Shown: positions 19,448 to 29,003 of the stretch, piece after piece
Position numbering within the stretch: position 1 is the stretch's first letter
How the letters are laid out: each line of letters starts with the position of its first letter
Source: Pontibacillus salipaludis
GTDB taxonomy: Bacteria; Bacillota; Bacilli; Bacillales; BH030062
Assembly: GCF_014642405.1 (NCBI RefSeq)
Contig: NZ_BMIN01000002.1
Coordinates: forward strand, 310,001-374,000
Direction of reading: 5' to 3'
DNA: 64,000 nt
Notes under the pieces: model-generated
What the model saw: the letters and a program-made list of their open reading frames with translations, nothing else
Database searches by the model: none
Told to the model about the DNA's origin: nothing
Made by a program: the position numbers and the translations under genes

Positions 19448-19933
19448 TTAAAATGGTAAATCGTCATCTGAAATATCAATAGGTTCCCCATTATCAGCGA
19501 ATGGGTCATCCTGTTTAGGTTGATTATTATTGTTGTTATTGTTGTTTGGACTATATCCAGATTGGTTCTGATTAGGTTGGAATCCTTGTGAACCTGCGCC
19601 ACCTGAAGACGAGCCTTTTGTCTCTAAGAATTGTACACTATCAGCAACAACTTCCGTCACAAAAACGCGTTTGCCTTCTTGGTTATCGAAGCTTCGGGAT
19701 TGTAAACGTCCATCAACACCGACTAAGCTTCCTTTATTCATAAAGTTCGCTAGATTCTCTGCGGCACGACGCCACACGACACAGTTAATAAAATCTGCAT
19801 CACGGCTACCTTGTTGGCTTGTAAACGGGCGGTTTACAGCAATCGTAAAGTTCGCAACGGCTACTCCGTTGGGTGTATAGCGCAAATCGGGATCCTTGGT
19901 TAATCTGCCGACAAGAACGACACGATTTAACAC
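19448..19933 (-). CDS. ssb: Single-stranded DNA-binding protein
   Basis: The 161-residue protein has an N-terminal OB fold ([20 protein letters not shown], to about 105), a Gly/Asn/Gln-rich linker with an Asn run, and the acidic tip ISDDDLPF that recruits replication and repair proteins. It protects single-stranded DNA at the fork. It lies between the genes for S6 and S18, the usual arrangement. Confidence 0.97.
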   Translation of the reverse strand: MLNRVVLVGRLTKDPDLRYTPNGVAVANFTIAVNRPFTSQQGSRDADFINCVVWRRAAENLANFMNKGSLVGVDGRLQSRSFDNQEGKRVFVTEVVADSVQFLETKGSSSGGAGSQGFQPNQNQSGYSPNNNNNNNNQPKQDDPFADNGEPIDISDDDLPF

Positions 19934-19944
19934 AGAACCACTCC

Positions 19945-20235
19945 TTATTGATCGTCTTCGCGTACAGCGATGTGACGAATAATATCATCAGAATACTTAG
20001 CAAGGCGATCAAATTCGTTAACAGCTTGGCTGTCACCGTTGAATTTGATTACCATGTAGTAACCATCACGGAAATCGTTAATTTCATAAGCTAAGCGACG
20101 CTTGCCTACTTCTTTAGTTTCAGTAATTTCCGCACCATTATCAGTAAGAACATTGTTGAAACGCTCTACTACTGATTTTTGAGTTTCCTCATCTACGTTT
20201 GGGCGGATGATATACATGATCTCGTAATTTCTCAT
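19945..20235 (-). CDS. rpsF: 30S ribosomal protein S6
   Basis: The 96-residue protein begins [17 protein letters not shown], the S6 signature. It pairs with S18 in the small subunit. First gene of rpsF-ssb-rpsR; AAGGAGGTG upstream. Confidence 0.97.
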   Translation of the reverse strand: MRNYEIMYIIRPNVDEETQKSVVERFNNVLTDNGAEITETKEVGKRRLAYEINDFRDGYYMVIKFNGDSQAVNEFDRLAKYSDDIIRHIAVREDDQ

Positions 20236-20280
20236 CCGACTTCACCTCCTTTTGGACTTAGCGGCCCTTTTACGGGCAAG

Positions 20281-20304
20281 GAGTAATTTCTCGTACAATT
20301 ACTC
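20281..20304 (-). promoter_or_regulatory. Hairpin in the rpsF leader
   Basis: Arms GAGTAATT (20281-20288) and AATTACTC (20297-20304) form a stem in the rpsF 5' leader. Bacterial rpsF leaders often carry an S6:S18-binding structure; I could not confirm its conserved motif here. Confidence 0.4.
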
Positions 20305-20314
20305 ACAATGTTGT

Positions 20315-20343
20315 ATTATATCAAAGTTAATAAAAAAGCACAA
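20315..20343 (-). promoter_or_regulatory. Sigma-A promoter of rpsF-ssb-rpsR
   Basis: On the minus strand: -35 TTGTGC, 17-base spacer, -10 TATAAT. This gives a leader of about 75 bases. Confidence 0.75.
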
Positions 20344-20363
20344 CCAAGTTTCCAATTTTACGC

Positions 20364-21464
20364 TTATACATTAAAGCGGAAATGAATGACATCTCCATCT
20401 TTAACTAAATATTCTTTGCCCTCTAAACGAACTTTACCATTTTCTTTTGCGACTGACATTTTACCAGCCTCTACAAGGTCATCATAAGCCACCGTCTCAG
20501 CACGGATAAACCCTCTTTCAAAGTCACTGTGAATGATTCCTGCCGCTTGAGGAGCTGTCATTCCTTCTTTAAAGGTCCAAGCACGAACTTCTTGCTCACC
20601 CGCTGTGAAGTACGTAGCTAAACCAAGAAGATTATAAGACGCTTTGATAAGCTGATCAAGACCTGACTCTGCAATGCCTAGATCATCTAAGAATTCTTGT
20701 TTTTCTTCTCCTTCAAGCTCAGCAATTTCAGACTCAATCTTTGCACAAACAACAATTACTTGTGCATTCTCTTTTTCAGCAAACTCACGTACAGCTTGTA
20801 CATGTTCGTTGCCGCTTGGGTCTGCAATTTCATCTTCTCCAACATTAGCCACATATAAAACAGGCTTAGATGTTAGTAAATGAAGTCCTTTAACGATTTT
20901 TTGTTGATCATCACTATATTCCAAAGCTCTTGCTGGCACTTCTTCTTCAAGACCTTCTTTAATCTTTTCAAGAACAGCTTGTTCTGCAAGAGCCTCTTTA
21001 TCTTTCTGGCGTGCCATTTTAGCAACTCGATCAAGACGCTTATTGACTGTCTCTAAGTCAGCCAAGATTAATTCTAAATTGATGGTTTCAATATCCGCAA
21101 TTGGATCTACTCCACCAGAAACGTGTGTGATGTTATCATCTTGGAAACAACGGACAACGTGGCTGATCGCATCTACTTGGCGAATATGAGATAGGAATTG
21201 GTTTCCTAACCCTTCACCTTTACTTGCACCCTTCACAATACCTGCGATATCTGTAAATTCGAATGCCGTAGGGACTGTTTTCTTAGGATTCACTAATTCT
21301 GTAAGTTTTTCTAATCTTTCATCTGGAACTTCAACAATACCAACGTTAGGATCAATCGTACAGAACGGGTAGTTGGCCGACTCTGCACCTGCCTGCGTAA
21401 TTGCATTGAATAGAGTTGATTTCCCAACGTTAGGCAAACCTACAATTCCTGTTGTTAATGACAT
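20364..21464 (-). CDS. ychF: YchF/OLA1-type translation-associated ATPase
   Basis: The 366-residue Obg-family P-loop protein has G1 GLPNVGKSTLFN, a DXXG motif in FTDIAGIVKGA, a helical coiled insertion (about 130-200) and a C-terminal TGS domain (about 280-366). YchF binds ATP rather than GTP and contacts ribosomes and stress pathways. Position upstream of rpsF matches yyaF of B. subtilis. Confidence 0.96.
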   Translation of the reverse strand: MSLTTGIVGLPNVGKSTLFNAITQAGAESANYPFCTIDPNVGIVEVPDERLEKLTELVNPKKTVPTAFEFTDIAGIVKGASKGEGLGNQFLSHIRQVDAISHVVRCFQDDNITHVSGGVDPIADIETINLELILADLETVNKRLDRVAKMARQKDKEALAEQAVLEKIKEGLEEEVPARALEYSDDQQKIVKGLHLLTSKPVLYVANVGEDEIADPSGNEHVQAVREFAEKENAQVIVVCAKIESEIAELEGEEKQEFLDDLGIAESGLDQLIKASYNLLGLATYFTAGEQEVRAWTFKEGMTAPQAAGIIHSDFERGFIRAETVAYDDLVEAGKMSVAKENGKVRLEGKEYLVKDGDVIHFRFNV

Positions 21465-21558
21465 TAACTTTCCACTCCTTAAGGATTACCGTCCATATGA
21501 ACGTCTGCAGTAACCCAATTATATTGCTCGTCTATACATATGACAAGTAAGCACATTA

Positions 21559-21590
21559 GAAAAACAAGGGGAAATTCGCCCTTGTTTTTC
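21559..21590 (-). terminator. Terminator after the DUF951 gene
   Basis: AAAAACAAGGG and CCCTTGTTTTT around GAAATTCG. Symmetric A/T flanks allow action in both directions. Confidence 0.8.
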
Positions 21591-21716
21591 CATTTATACA
21601 CTCGTAATTTTTATTTTTTCAGGTATTCACTAATGATGGTTTTTGATTTTCTAGTATACAACATAACATATACAAGGATTATCGTGAAACAACCTTCAGA
21701 AGCTCTTTATGAACTC

Positions 21717-21923
21717 TTAGTCTTCCTTTGCTTCGTGTTTCTCAAGGACCTTCTTCATCTTGCTTTCAAAGCGTCTTCTTGGTATGAGGACACTATGCCC
21801 GCACCCTTCGCATTTTATGCGTATATCTGCCCCTAAACGAATAATCTTCCATCTATTCTCACCGCATGGGTGCGACTTCTTCATCTGAACAATATCGTTT
21901 AAAGAATATAGTTGATCTGCCAT
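21717..21923 (-). CDS. yyzM: DUF951 small protein (YyzM)
   Basis: The 68-residue protein contains VQMKKSHPCG and IKCEGCGHSVLIPRR. The conserved Cys residues (PCG, CEGC) could bind a metal. It matches the YyzM/DUF951 family in the standard place beside ychF. Function is unknown. Starts 12 bases after the mscS-like gene. Confidence 0.9.
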   Translation of the reverse strand: MADQLYSLNDIVQMKKSHPCGENRWKIIRLGADIRIKCEGCGHSVLIPRRRFESKMKKVLEKHEAKED

Positions 21924-21935
21924 TTGTGATCCTCC

Positions 21936-22826
21936 TTACGATGTTGTCTCAACGACTTCCTGTTCTTCTTGCCTAGAATACATAACTAAACGAGGGAACG
22001 GTATTTCAATTCCTTGTTCGTCTAACCTGTTCTTCAATTCCTTGCGAAGCATACGAGCAATTGGCCAATGCTCCATTGGATCTGTCTCAGCTATAATTCT
22101 TAGCACAACATCAGATGATCCTAAACTTTGTACGCCGAGAAGTTCAGGTGTACCTCTTAACTCCTGGTACCGCTTAGGTAACTCTTGGAGCAAGTCTTCT
22201 ATAACCGCTTCCGCTCGTATAATGTCTCCCTCATAAGCAATGCTGACATCAACGACAGCTATACTGTTGTGAACCGAGAAATTCGTGACTTCATTAATAC
22301 TGCCATTCGGTATAATGTGGAGTTTGCCTGTCCAGTGTTTAATTTTCGTTGTGCGAAGTCCGATCTCTTCAACAAATCCTTCTGAGCTTGACGTTTGAAC
22401 ATAGTCACCTACTGAAAATTGATCTTCAAAGATAATAAAGAATCCAGTAATGATGTCTTTCACCAGGTTTTGGGCTCCGAAACCAATAGCCAATCCAGCG
22501 ATTCCCGCACCAGCTAGCAAAGTTCTCACATCAATACTAATGGTGTCTAAAACCATGATCGCTGCGGTGAAATAAACCATATATGTGAGCGTATTTTCCA
22601 ATAGCTTTACGAGGGTAAGCTCACGCCGTTGAGTAATTTTAAAAGGACCTTTTCTTCTTCGTTTAAAAATGTTTTGAATGACTTGTTTACCAAACTTAAT
22701 AATAAAATAAGAAAGTAGTAATATGACGATTATATTTAAAACGCCTTTACCAAGCATCACCCATAAATCTGGCCCAGTTACATAATCAACAGAGCTCGTC
22801 CATTTACCTTGTAACCAATTCCACAA
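21936..22826 (-). CDS. Small-conductance mechanosensitive channel (MscS family)
   Basis: The 296-residue membrane protein has about three hydrophobic helices. The pore-lining TM3 is GAGIAGLAIGFGAQNLVKDI, followed by a beta domain with FEDQFSVGDYV and a C-terminal mixed domain. These channels open under hypo-osmotic shock. The start is TTG at 22826, with GGGAGGG somewhat far upstream (11 bases), so the exact start is less sure. It corresponds to the MscS-like gene near yyzM in related genomes. Confidence 0.92.
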   Translation of the reverse strand: MWNWLQGKWTSSVDYVTGPDLWVMLGKGVLNIIVILLLSYFIIKFGKQVIQNIFKRRRKGPFKITQRRELTLVKLLENTLTYMVYFTAAIMVLDTISIDVRTLLAGAGIAGLAIGFGAQNLVKDIITGFFIIFEDQFSVGDYVQTSSSEGFVEEIGLRTTKIKHWTGKLHIIPNGSINEVTNFSVHNSIAVVDVSIAYEGDIIRAEAVIEDLLQELPKRYQELRGTPELLGVQSLGSSDVVLRIIAETDPMEHWPIARMLRKELKNRLDEQGIEIPFPRLVMYSRQEEQEVVETTS

Positions 22827-22881
22827 TGTGCTATGTTCCCTCCCCCATTAAACCTTCATAATAAACTATTGTATCAGCTTT

Positions 22882-23901
22882 TCAACTGATTTTGTATCGA
22901 TTTAAAAAGGGGTATAGCAAAATTGCCGAAAGCACATAAAGGTTTAACAAACCATACAGTGGATATAAATACTTTATCAATGTGGAAAAACCAATACTAG
23001 TTAGAGGAAGCATAAGAAACAGCGTAATCGCAGCCAAAAGCCAAAGCGGCCCTTTCAATCGATTTCTAAACCTTGTAATTAATCCAAGAACACCAGATGC
23101 TGCCGTTGTAAAAATGGCAATCCATAACAGAAAAGATATAAAGAGAAACATCTCATAAGGGTAATGTTTAAGGATAGCAAACAAGGGAATTTCATAAAGT
23201 AAAATATCATCCGCTATCTGAATAAGACTACTATTGTAAATAAATGATATAGAGCCTAGCACAAGACCACTCCCAATACTTGCAATCCATATTTCTCCCT
23301 TATAGCGAACTTCACTTCCTACCGCACCTAGAACTGCAATAAGAGGAAGAATGTTAAGTGCAGTAAAAGGGAAAGCTGCCGGCCAGTTACTCTGTTCTCC
23401 AAAATGAGAAAACATAGAGAGTTCTTGCTGAACGGAGAATAAAATCAACACATACAATAGGCCCCCTATTAGCAAAGGCAAGATAATACTATTCATAGAT
23501 AAGATTCCTTTGATATCCCACACAAACACTAGAATAAGAGGAACAATAATAGCAATGATTCCTAACCAATAAGAAAAATGGAATGCCTGCCATGTAGCTC
23601 CACTTCCAGCTAGCATAATAACAGTTGTAGTGAAAAGGTAAAGAATGATCATTCCATCGTACAGAAGAGTTAAGTGATCGCCTACGATTGTACGAAGAAC
23701 AGGAAGGTAATGCTTCGACTTCTTCTCGAAACTAATCCTCAAGATTACGTAACAGGAAATTGTAAAGAGTATGGTAAATATCAGAATGGCCAGTCCACTC
23801 TCATGACCAAAAAACTGCCATAACTCCCTACCTGAAGCGTATCCTGCTCCAATCATAGTCCCAATGATCAAAAACATCCATTTCATACCAGATCGAATCA
23901 T
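22882..23901 (-). CDS. YkvI-like multi-pass membrane protein
   Basis: The 339-residue protein has about ten predicted membrane helices and starts MIRSGMKWMFLIIGTMIGAG. The GxxIGAGYASGRE segment resembles the first helix of APC/NSS-type transporters and YkvI. Substrate is unknown. I chose the ATG at 23901 after TAGGAGG; the frame extends upstream to 23970 without a ribosome site. It diverges from yyaC. Confidence 0.8.
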   Translation of the reverse strand: MIRSGMKWMFLIIGTMIGAGYASGRELWQFFGHESGLAILIFTILFTISCYVILRISFEKKSKHYLPVLRTIVGDHLTLLYDGMIILYLFTTTVIMLAGSGATWQAFHFSYWLGIIAIIVPLILVFVWDIKGILSMNSIILPLLIGGLLYVLILFSVQQELSMFSHFGEQSNWPAAFPFTALNILPLIAVLGAVGSEVRYKGEIWIASIGSGLVLGSISFIYNSSLIQIADDILLYEIPLFAILKHYPYEMFLFISFLLWIAIFTTAASGVLGLITRFRNRLKGPLWLLAAITLFLMLPLTSIGFSTLIKYLYPLYGLLNLYVLSAILLYPFLNRYKIS

Positions 23902-23991
23902 ATTTTTTCCTCCTACCTTCTTTCTTCGTCTATGTATAGAAATCGATAAATCGCTGTATACTAATAACAATATGACTACGGAGGAAAAGCT

Positions 23992-24627
23992 ATGAATCTA
24001 AAGCAAAGACTTTTTTCTCAGAAAACAGAACATCGCTACCATTTTGAAGATGAGCAGTTAATGTTAGGGGTAACTCAAACACTTAAAGAGTGGGTGCCCG
24101 CTAATCGAGAAATTGTCATTGTCTGTATTGGTACTGACCGTTCTACTGGTGATTCTCTCGGTCCCTTAATTGGGACACTCCTAGAAGAGAGTCATCTTCA
24201 ACGTATTCACGTGTACGGAACACTTAATGAACCTGTTCATGCCGTTAACCTGAATGAAAAGCTTGAATTGATTCAAAAACGCTATCATCGTCCATACATT
24301 ATAGGGATCGATGCATGTTTAGGTAAATTATCATCTGTTGGGAATATTATTTTAGGTCAAGGACCTGTGAAACCAGGGGCAGCCGTAAAGAAACAACTCC
24401 CTGATGTAGGAGAGATTCACCTTACAGGCGTAGTGAATGTTAGTGGTTTTATGGAGTATTTTGTTTTGCAGAACACACGCTTAAATATTGTCATGCAAAT
24501 GGCTAAAAAAATGGCCAAAGCACTTCAAACCTTTGATGAGGATATGGGGAAGGCTGAGATCTCAAAGACTATTCCTACTGATCCTCTCACAACAAAAAGA
24601 AAACGCTGGTTACCGATTAAGGAATAG
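23992..24627 (+). CDS. yyaC: YyaC (DUF1256), spore-associated GPR-like protein
   Basis: The 211-residue protein carries CIGTDRSTGDSLGPLIG (about 44-60) and GIDACLGKLSSVG, shared with DUF1256. The family is related to the germination protease GPR and is found in spore formers; its substrate is not established. The position near spo0J-soj matches B. subtilis. GGAGG precedes the ATG. It is one of the few plus-strand genes on this arm. Confidence 0.9.
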   Translation: MNLKQRLFSQKTEHRYHFEDEQLMLGVTQTLKEWVPANREIVIVCIGTDRSTGDSLGPLIGTLLEESHLQRIHVYGTLNEPVHAVNLNEKLELIQKRYHRPYIIGIDACLGKLSSVGNIILGQGPVKPGAAVKKQLPDVGEIHLTGVVNVSGFMEYFVLQNTRLNIVMQMAKKMAKALQTFDEDMGKAEISKTIPTDPLTTKRKRWLPIKE

Positions 24628-24634
24628 AATCCAT

Positions 24635-24674
24635 AAAAAAGAGCAAAAACCTTCTCGGGTTTTTGCTCTTTTTT
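24635..24674 (+). terminator. yyaC terminator
   Basis: AAAAAAGAGCAAAAACC and its complement around TTCTC. Strong, and symmetric enough to work on both strands. Confidence 0.9.
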
Positions 24675-24766
24675 ATGCTTTGTTTCTTTGCAAGGCCGCG
24701 GAAAGGGAAAGATCTACCGAAGCAGCTTACGCTCTTATAACTAAAAGCGGTCCATTTTTCTAAAAG

Positions 24767-25474
24767 TCATACCCCTAACTCCAACCAGCCATAAAGGATG
24801 AAGCCAATAAACAGTAAACTTGGCAACAAATTGGCCACGCGTATTTTCGTTATATGAAGTATATTGAGTCCGATTGCAACGATTAAAATTCCGCCAGTAG
24901 CTGTCATTTCAACAATAAAGACATCCATAAAATCTTGAGGTATCCAATTGTGAATTTGAGTAGATAACAGCGTGATTCCTCCCTCGTATAAGAGAACCGG
25001 GATAACTGAAAGCATGACTCCCCATCCTAATGTCGTCGTTAAAACGAGGGCAACAAATGAATCTATAATTGCTTTTGTGACTAATACGTCGTGGTCTCCC
25101 CTTATTCCACTATCAAGAGCTCCTACAACAGCCATTGCCCCAATAACAAAAATTAAGGAGGCAGTTATAAAACCTTCTGATACAGATGATTGTTTACCTT
25201 TACTGAACTTTAACTCTAAGAAAGCACCAAGTTTCTCAAACCGTTCCTCAAGTTGAAGCCATTCTCCGGCAAAAGCTCCAAACAGTAAACTAAGTAGCAT
25301 GACAATAATTTGGTCTGTTTCTATTGCCATTCGTAAACCAATGAGGGTTACAGCTAACCCAATACCATTCATAGTTGTTTCTTTCGTTTTTTCAGGTATT
25401 TTATGAAAAAATAACCCTATTAAACTCCCTATTAAAATACCAATGCCATTTACAAGTGTGCCAAATAAAATCAT
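24767..25474 (-). CDS. DUF554 membrane protein
   Basis: The 235-residue protein has about seven hydrophobic segments and a glycine-rich start (LFGTLVNGIGILIGSLIGL). It matches the DUF554 (YdfK/YqgA-like) family of putative transporters with no fixed substrate. It is downstream of spo0J but separated from it by a terminator. Confidence 0.85.
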   Translation of the reverse strand: MILFGTLVNGIGILIGSLIGLFFHKIPEKTKETTMNGIGLAVTLIGLRMAIETDQIIVMLLSLLFGAFAGEWLQLEERFEKLGAFLELKFSKGKQSSVSEGFITASLIFVIGAMAVVGALDSGIRGDHDVLVTKAIIDSFVALVLTTTLGWGVMLSVIPVLLYEGGITLLSTQIHNWIPQDFMDVFIVEMTATGGILIVAIGLNILHITKIRVANLLPSLLFIGFILYGWLELGV

Positions 25475-25503
25475 CTATCATTTTCCTCCAACAAGCATAG
25501 CCA

Positions 25504-25519
25504 TGTTTCATGTGAAACA
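25504..25519. other. parS-like site, one mismatch
   Basis: TGTTTCATGTGAAACA differs from the consensus TGTTTCACGTGAAACA at one central position. It lies between spo0J and the DUF554 gene. ParB (Spo0J) loads here as a CTP-dependent clamp. Confidence 0.85.
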
Positions 25520-25545
25520 GGTTGGTAAACATCTGCTTAAGATAT

Positions 25546-25581
25546 GAAAAAAGCCTGATGCTTGCATGAACAAGCATCAGG
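25546..25581 (-). terminator. spo0J terminator
   Basis: Arms CCTGATGCTTG and CAAGCATCAGG around CATGAA, with a T-run on the minus strand. Confidence 0.9.
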
Positions 25582-25590
25582 TATGAGTCT

Positions 25591-26433
25591 CTATTCTTCA
25601 AAGTAGTGTAGAATTCGATCCAGGTCCTCTTCAGAGAAAAATTCAATTTCAATTTTTCCTTTTCGTTTCCCTTTTTGAATGGTGACCCCTGTTCCTAATC
25701 GCTCTTGAAGAAGGGATTCCCTCTCTTGAATGAAGATATCTTTTTTTACTTTTTTCTTCTTATTTTTTTGCATGTTCTTTTCATTTAATTGAATAATGTA
25801 CTGCTCTACCTGACGTACATTTAATCCTTCTTTTCGAATCTTTTCAACGAGAGGTAAGAGTTGATTTTTATCCTTCAACCCTAACAAAGCTCTCCCTTGT
25901 CCCATAGAAAGTTCTCCGTTATTAATAAGCTCTCCAACAGGTTTAGGAAGCGACAAAAGACGAACTAAATTCGCAATGTGAGGACGACTTTTCCCAAGAC
26001 GTTTTGCTAACTGTTCCTGCGTTAAATTTAGCTCTTTCATTAAGTTTGAATAGGCTTGTGCCTCTTCAATCGGCGTGAGGTCCTCTCGCTGAAGATTTTC
26101 AAGTAAAGCCAATTCCATCATATTTTGTTCGGAAAGATCACGAATGACAGCAGGAACAGTACCGAGACCCGCTTCTGTTGCTGCCCTATATCGTCTTTCT
26201 CCTACTACAATGTCATATCCTTTTATACTTTTCCGTACAATAATGGGTTGAAGAATTCCATATTGGAGAATTGATTCTTTCAGTTCCTCAATCGCTTTTG
26301 GATCAAAAACCTTTCTTGGCTGATAAGGATTCGGGCGACATTCTTGAACAGAAACTTCTTGTACCTTTTCCTCTTCTGTTACTTCTACTTCCGGAAAGAA
26401 GGAGCCTAGTCCCTTACCTAACCCTCTGGCCAT
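25591..26433 (-). CDS. spo0J: Chromosome partition protein ParB (Spo0J)
   Basis: The 280-residue protein starts MARGLGKGLGSFF, which stimulates ParA ATPase. The CTPase/ParB domain has GERRYRAA (about 77-84), a helix-turn-helix near LTQEQLAKRLGKSRPHIANL reads parS, and a C-terminal dimer domain follows. It organises the origin and recruits SMC. Its first 20 bases overlap the soj end, so translation is coupled. Confidence 0.97.
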   Translation of the reverse strand: MARGLGKGLGSFFPEVEVTEEEKVQEVSVQECRPNPYQPRKVFDPKAIEELKESILQYGILQPIIVRKSIKGYDIVVGERRYRAATEAGLGTVPAVIRDLSEQNMMELALLENLQREDLTPIEEAQAYSNLMKELNLTQEQLAKRLGKSRPHIANLVRLLSLPKPVGELINNGELSMGQGRALLGLKDKNQLLPLVEKIRKEGLNVRQVEQYIIQLNEKNMQKNKKKKVKKDIFIQERESLLQERLGTGVTIQKGKRKGKIEIEFFSEEDLDRILHYFEE

Positions 26434-27187
26434 TCGTCATCACTTCCTTTGCTAATTCTAAGTAAACTTCAGCGCCACGGGATTTTGGATCGTAAAGAAT
26501 AATGGGTTGTCCATGACTTGGAGCTTCACCTAAACGAACGTTACGAGGTATAACAGATCCATACACTTTGTCTTGAAAGTACTTCTTAACTTCATCAATA
26601 ACTTGTATTCCTAAATTGGTACGGGCATCTAGCATTGTAAGTAATACGCCTTCGATCATAAGTTGCTTATTCAAGTGCTTCTGCACGAGGCGTACAGTAT
26701 TTAACAGCTGACTCAATCCTTCTAATGCATAGTACTCACATTGGACAGGTATTAAAACAGCATCTGAAGCCGTCAAAGCATTGATCGTCAGTAACCCTAA
26801 GGATGGAGGGCAGTCAATAATAACGTAATCATATTCATCCTTTACCGAATCAATTGCTTTCTTTAAGCGGACTTCACGTGAGATCGTCGGAACAAGTTCA
26901 ATTTCTGCACCTGCTAACTGAATCGTGGCAGGTATTGCGTCTAAATTTTCCACCATCGTAGGAACCTTCACATACTTCGCTTCTAAGTCTTCCACTAGCA
27001 CATTGTAAACACATTGATCCATATCAGCTTTTTCAATACCCACTCCACTTGTTGCGTTTCCTTGTGGATCGATATCAACTAATAGAACCTTGTGATTTAA
27101 ATAAGCTAAGCTAGCACTTAGACTAACAGCTGTAGTGGTCTTTCCCACACCGCCTTTTTGATTAGCAACGGCGATTACTTTACCCAT
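26414..27187 (-). CDS. soj: Chromosome partition ATPase ParA (Soj)
   Basis: The 257-residue protein carries the deviant Walker A motif QKGGVGKTTTAVSLS and Walker B IDCPPSLGLL. Soj dimers bind DNA and regulate DnaA at the origin, depending on nucleotide state and Spo0J. Operon soj-spo0J; start ATG at 27187. Confidence 0.97.
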   Translation of the reverse strand: MGKVIAVANQKGGVGKTTTAVSLSASLAYLNHKVLLVDIDPQGNATSGVGIEKADMDQCVYNVLVEDLEAKYVKVPTMVENLDAIPATIQLAGAEIELVPTISREVRLKKAIDSVKDEYDYVIIDCPPSLGLLTINALTASDAVLIPVQCEYYALEGLSQLLNTVRLVQKHLNKQLMIEGVLLTMLDARTNLGIQVIDEVKKYFQDKVYGSVIPRNVRLGEAPSHGQPIILYDPKSRGAEVYLELAKEVMTNGQRVR

Positions 27188-27343
27188 GATGTCACCTACC
27201 TCTAATCTGTCAAATCTTTCATATTTATTCTATCATCTTTTGAACTTATAAGATGAAATAAATCAGATAAAATTATAATCTAAAGCCTCTAAACTAGTGC
27301 TTTGTAGATCCTTTACTGTTTCTAGAGATACAAAATTTAAGTG

Positions 27344-27380
27344 AAAAAAACCCACCTTATGTGCGTCACAAAAGATGGGG
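27344..27380 (-). terminator. noc terminator
   Basis: CCCACCTT and AAGATGGG pair with one G-U pair around a 13-base loop; a T-run follows on the minus strand. Confidence 0.8.
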
Positions 27381-27390
27381 AGTACTAGCA

Positions 27391-28266
27391 TCATGATTGT
27401 TTTTTAGGAATCTTAATAGTGATTTGATAGTAATCATCATAATCTTCTTCATCCGTTTCAAGATCAATACCTGTGTCGGAGACCATCGTAAGCGATTGTT
27501 TTATTGTGTTCATCGCAATGCGCATATCTTTACTAATCCCTTTTAACTGTGGCTTACGCTTTTTGGGCTTATGTTCCCCTTCACGCATCTTAGCTATTTT
27601 CTCTTCTGTTTGTTTTACATTAAGGGACTTTTCAATAATTTCATCTAACAACTGCCCTTGTTTCTCAGGATCCTTCAGTGCAATAAGAGCACGGGCGTGT
27701 CGTTCTGTAATTTTCTTATCAAGAATGGCTTGTTGAACTACATCTGGCAGCTTCAATAACCGTAATTTATTCGCAATTGTCGATTGGCTTTTTCCAAGCC
27801 GCTGCGCTAAAGCCTCTTGTGTTAAGTTATGAATTTCTAACAACTTAGCATAAGCCATTGCCTCTTCAATAACCGTTAACTCTTCCCGTTGTAAATTTTC
27901 AATTAGAGCAACAGAAGCAGTTTGTGCTTCATCCATTTCTCTAATGATAGCTGAAACATTCTCCCACCCTAAATGCTGGACAGCTCTCCAACGACGCTCA
28001 CCAGCTATTAATTCATAACCAGCATCTTCACCTTGCATCTTGCGAACAACAATAGGCTGAATCATACCATGTGTTTGGATGGTCTGAGCCAATTCTTCAA
28101 TCTTGTCATGGTTGAATATTGTACGCGGCTGATAGCGGTTTGGTTGGATATTGTGCACTGGTAATTGAATAACTTCATCAGGATGATAGTCTTGTCGTTC
28201 TTGATCTTTCTCTTCCGCTTCGGACTTATCCCCTATTCCAAATAAGCGGCTGAATGGGTGTTTCAT
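27391..28266 (-). CDS. noc: Nucleoid occlusion protein Noc
   Basis: The 291-residue ParB-family protein begins [12 protein letters not shown], an amphipathic N-terminus that in Noc attaches to the membrane. It then has [12 protein letters not shown] and a helix-turn-helix ([19 protein letters not shown]). Noc binds its own sites and stops FtsZ assembly over the chromosome. Position between soj and rsmG is conserved. A perfect parS lies 65 bases upstream. Confidence 0.96.
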   Translation of the reverse strand: MKHPFSRLFGIGDKSEAEEKDQERQDYHPDEVIQLPVHNIQPNRYQPRTIFNHDKIEELAQTIQTHGMIQPIVVRKMQGEDAGYELIAGERRWRAVQHLGWENVSAIIREMDEAQTASVALIENLQREELTVIEEAMAYAKLLEIHNLTQEALAQRLGKSQSTIANKLRLLKLPDVVQQAILDKKITERHARALIALKDPEKQGQLLDEIIEKSLNVKQTEEKIAKMREGEHKPKKRKPQLKGISKDMRIAMNTIKQSLTMVSDTGIDLETDEEDYDDYYQITIKIPKKQS

Positions 28267-28330
28267 CCTTTGACACCACCTTTTCTACTTTCACCCTTTA
28301 TGGGTACCCTTCGTGTTATCATCTAAGGAA

Positions 28331-28346
28331 TGTTTCACGTGAAACA
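28331..28346. other. Perfect parS site upstream of noc
   Basis: TGTTTCACGTGAAACA matches the consensus at all 16 positions and is fully palindromic. It lies 65 bases before the noc ATG. Confidence 0.95.
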
Positions 28347-28936
28347 GTAAAAGAAACCATTATAGAAAACATCTCTTTTCAATAGAGATGCGAGAATCCA
28401 AGTATTGTTCTCTTCTTTTATCCTTGAGGAAGGAAGGACAAAATTTTGAAAGTGCAAAAAAGCGCTGCAGCGGAGGCTGCCGCGCATATAACGTTCATTT
28501 GCGATTTTATAGAAGCAGTCTTCTTCTATTATCGTATATTTCTATCTATTATTTTAGCACATAATCTATGAAATGAGCAGGGAGAGCTTGAAAATCTTTT
28601 CAAATATTCCTGACTCAGAAGACAACTATAGAGCTTCTTACTCCTACTTGTAATATGTATATATTCTCCACTTATTGACACAAATCCTTCTAACTCATCA
28701 ACTCCCTTACATAATTCGATGAAATTTAAGATTTTCGTAGGTCGTTTATATACCGAGCACATAAGCGTTGCTCACAAAAAACTTTTCTTATCGAGGCATA
28801 GAGTCTCTCAACAGTTGGAAGGAATTCAATAGTTTCCTTCCATATTTTTTATAATGAAAGGCTTATGATAGATTAACAGAATTCTTACCTACTCTACAAA
28901 TAAAACCTTTAATTAAGGATTCTATTAAATTGAAAT
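28347..28936. other. Long non-coding gap between noc and rsmG
   Basis: No credible gene. A small hairpin (CATCTCT...AGAGATG, near 28367-28389) is visible. A 77-codon minus-strand frame (28529-28762) lacks a ribosome site and any recognisable family. The noc promoter should be here. Confidence 0.5.
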
Positions 28937-28940
28937 ACAA

Positions 28941-28980
28941 AAAACACATGAGCTCTCTTATCCAGAAAACCCATGTGTTT
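28941..28980 (-). terminator. Terminator after rsmG
   Basis: AAACACATG and CATGTGTTT separated by about 21 bases; TTTTTT follows on the minus strand. Confidence 0.75.
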
Positions 28981-29003
28981 ACTATTTTTGTATGCCAAAT
29001 TCC

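Noticed and set aside
28529-28762. A 77-codon minus-strand frame between noc and rsmG
   Set aside because: No ribosome site, no recognisable motif and unlikely composition; treated as chance.
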